5,265 nt of DNA from an uncultured Oscillospiraceae bacterium. GTDB taxonomy: Bacteria; Bacillota; Clostridia; Oscillospirales; Acutalibacteraceae. The stretch covers positions 1-5,265 of the forward strand of contig URDW01000141.1 of the NCBI GenBank assembly GCA_900546735.1, written 5' to 3'. The first letter of the stretch is position 1; the number at the start of each line of letters is the position of its first letter. The translations under genes and the position numbers were made by a program. Shown in pieces: positions 4,924-5,265 of the stretch. A model generated the notes under the pieces. The model searched no databases. It saw only the letters and a list, made by a program, of their open reading frames with translations, and had not been told where the DNA came from.

Positions 4924-5265
4924 ATGAGTATTGTGGAAGTTCTTTTAATCGCTGTCAGTCTGGCTATGGACGCGCTGGCCGTCGCCATCTGCAAGGGGCT
5001 GGCCATGAAAAAGATCACGGTCAAAAATGCCTGCATCGTCGGGCTGTGGTTCGGCGGCTTTCAGGCGCTGATGCCCACCGTCGGCTATCTGCTTGGCCGC
5101 AATTTCCAAAAGTATATCGAGAATGTGGACCACTGGGTGGCGTTTGTGCTGCTGGCTCTGATCGGCGCCAACATGATCAAAGAGGCACTTTCTAAAAAAG
5201 AGGAAGAGGCCGACGACTCGCTGTCATTTAAAAAGATGCTGCCGCTGTCTATCGCCACCAGCATC
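4924..5265 (+). CDS. mntP: Manganese efflux pump MntP, N-terminal part
   Basis: Membrane exporter that removes excess Mn2+ from the cell. The first 114 residues are in the window; the frame is open to the right edge (family length about 180-190 aa). Diagnostic segments are SLAMDALAVAICKG (residues 12-25, with the conserved metal-linked D16), WFGGFQALMPTVGY (42-55), NVDHWVAFVLLALIG (67-81, with D69) and the start of the second repeat, LPLSIATSI (106-114), which in the family is followed by another conserved aspartate. Hydrophobic helices lie near 3-22, 36-58 and 71-90, with an acidic/lysine-rich cytoplasmic loop (90-103) between the two halves. The start is ATG 4924, with AAGAGG 9 nt upstream. 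Expression is governed by the promoter, manganese riboswitch and terminator directly ahead, so the pump is made when Mn2+ is high. Confidence 0.96.
   Translation, partial: MSIVEVLLIAVSLAMDALAVAICKGLAMKKITVKNACIVGLWFGGFQALMPTVGYLLGRNFQKYIENVDHWVAFVLLALIGANMIKEALSKKEEEADDSLSFKKMLPLSIATSI

Overview
The window looks like a fragment of a chromosomal contig from a low-to-moderate-GC Gram-positive bacterium, most likely a member of the Clostridia (Oscillospirales/Ruminococcaceae-like). The reasons are the style of UppP and of the terminase subunits, the strong AGGAGG-type ribosome binding sites, a TTG start, and a manganese riboswitch that ends in an intrinsic terminator. The genus cannot be read from the sequence. 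Bases 1-50 are not biological: they are an untrimmed Illumina Nextera adapter with its i5 index, so the true sequence begins at base 51.

Left part (51-1851, minus strand): the start of a tailed-phage packaging/morphogenesis operon, read leftward. The order is small terminase subunit, large terminase subunit and portal protein (cut by the contig end). The three frames overlap by 8 and 4 bases, as in a translationally coupled phage late operon. No integrase, repressor or replication gene lies between this module and the neighbouring host genes.

Middle (1852-2112): a compact AT-rich divergent intergenic region. It holds four inverted repeats and a good sigma-A type promoter for the rightward genes.

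Right part (2113-4700, plus strand): a likely three-gene operon. uppP encodes undecaprenyl pyrophosphate phosphatase. The second gene encodes a metallophosphoesterase with a C-terminal membrane anchor, and the third a GtrA-family membrane protein. Gaps are 24 and 29 bp and both downstream genes have strong ribosome binding sites. UppP recycles the lipid carrier undecaprenyl phosphate and GtrA-family proteins are linked to undecaprenyl-phosphate-linked sugars, so the operon may serve cell-envelope lipid-carrier metabolism. The role of the middle gene is unknown.

Right end (4701-5265): a separate unit with its own promoter, a yybP-ykoY manganese riboswitch, an intrinsic terminator, and the first 114 codons of mntP, a manganese exporter. 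This is a classic Mn2+-sensing export circuit. I see no tRNA, rRNA, CRISPR array or insertion sequence.
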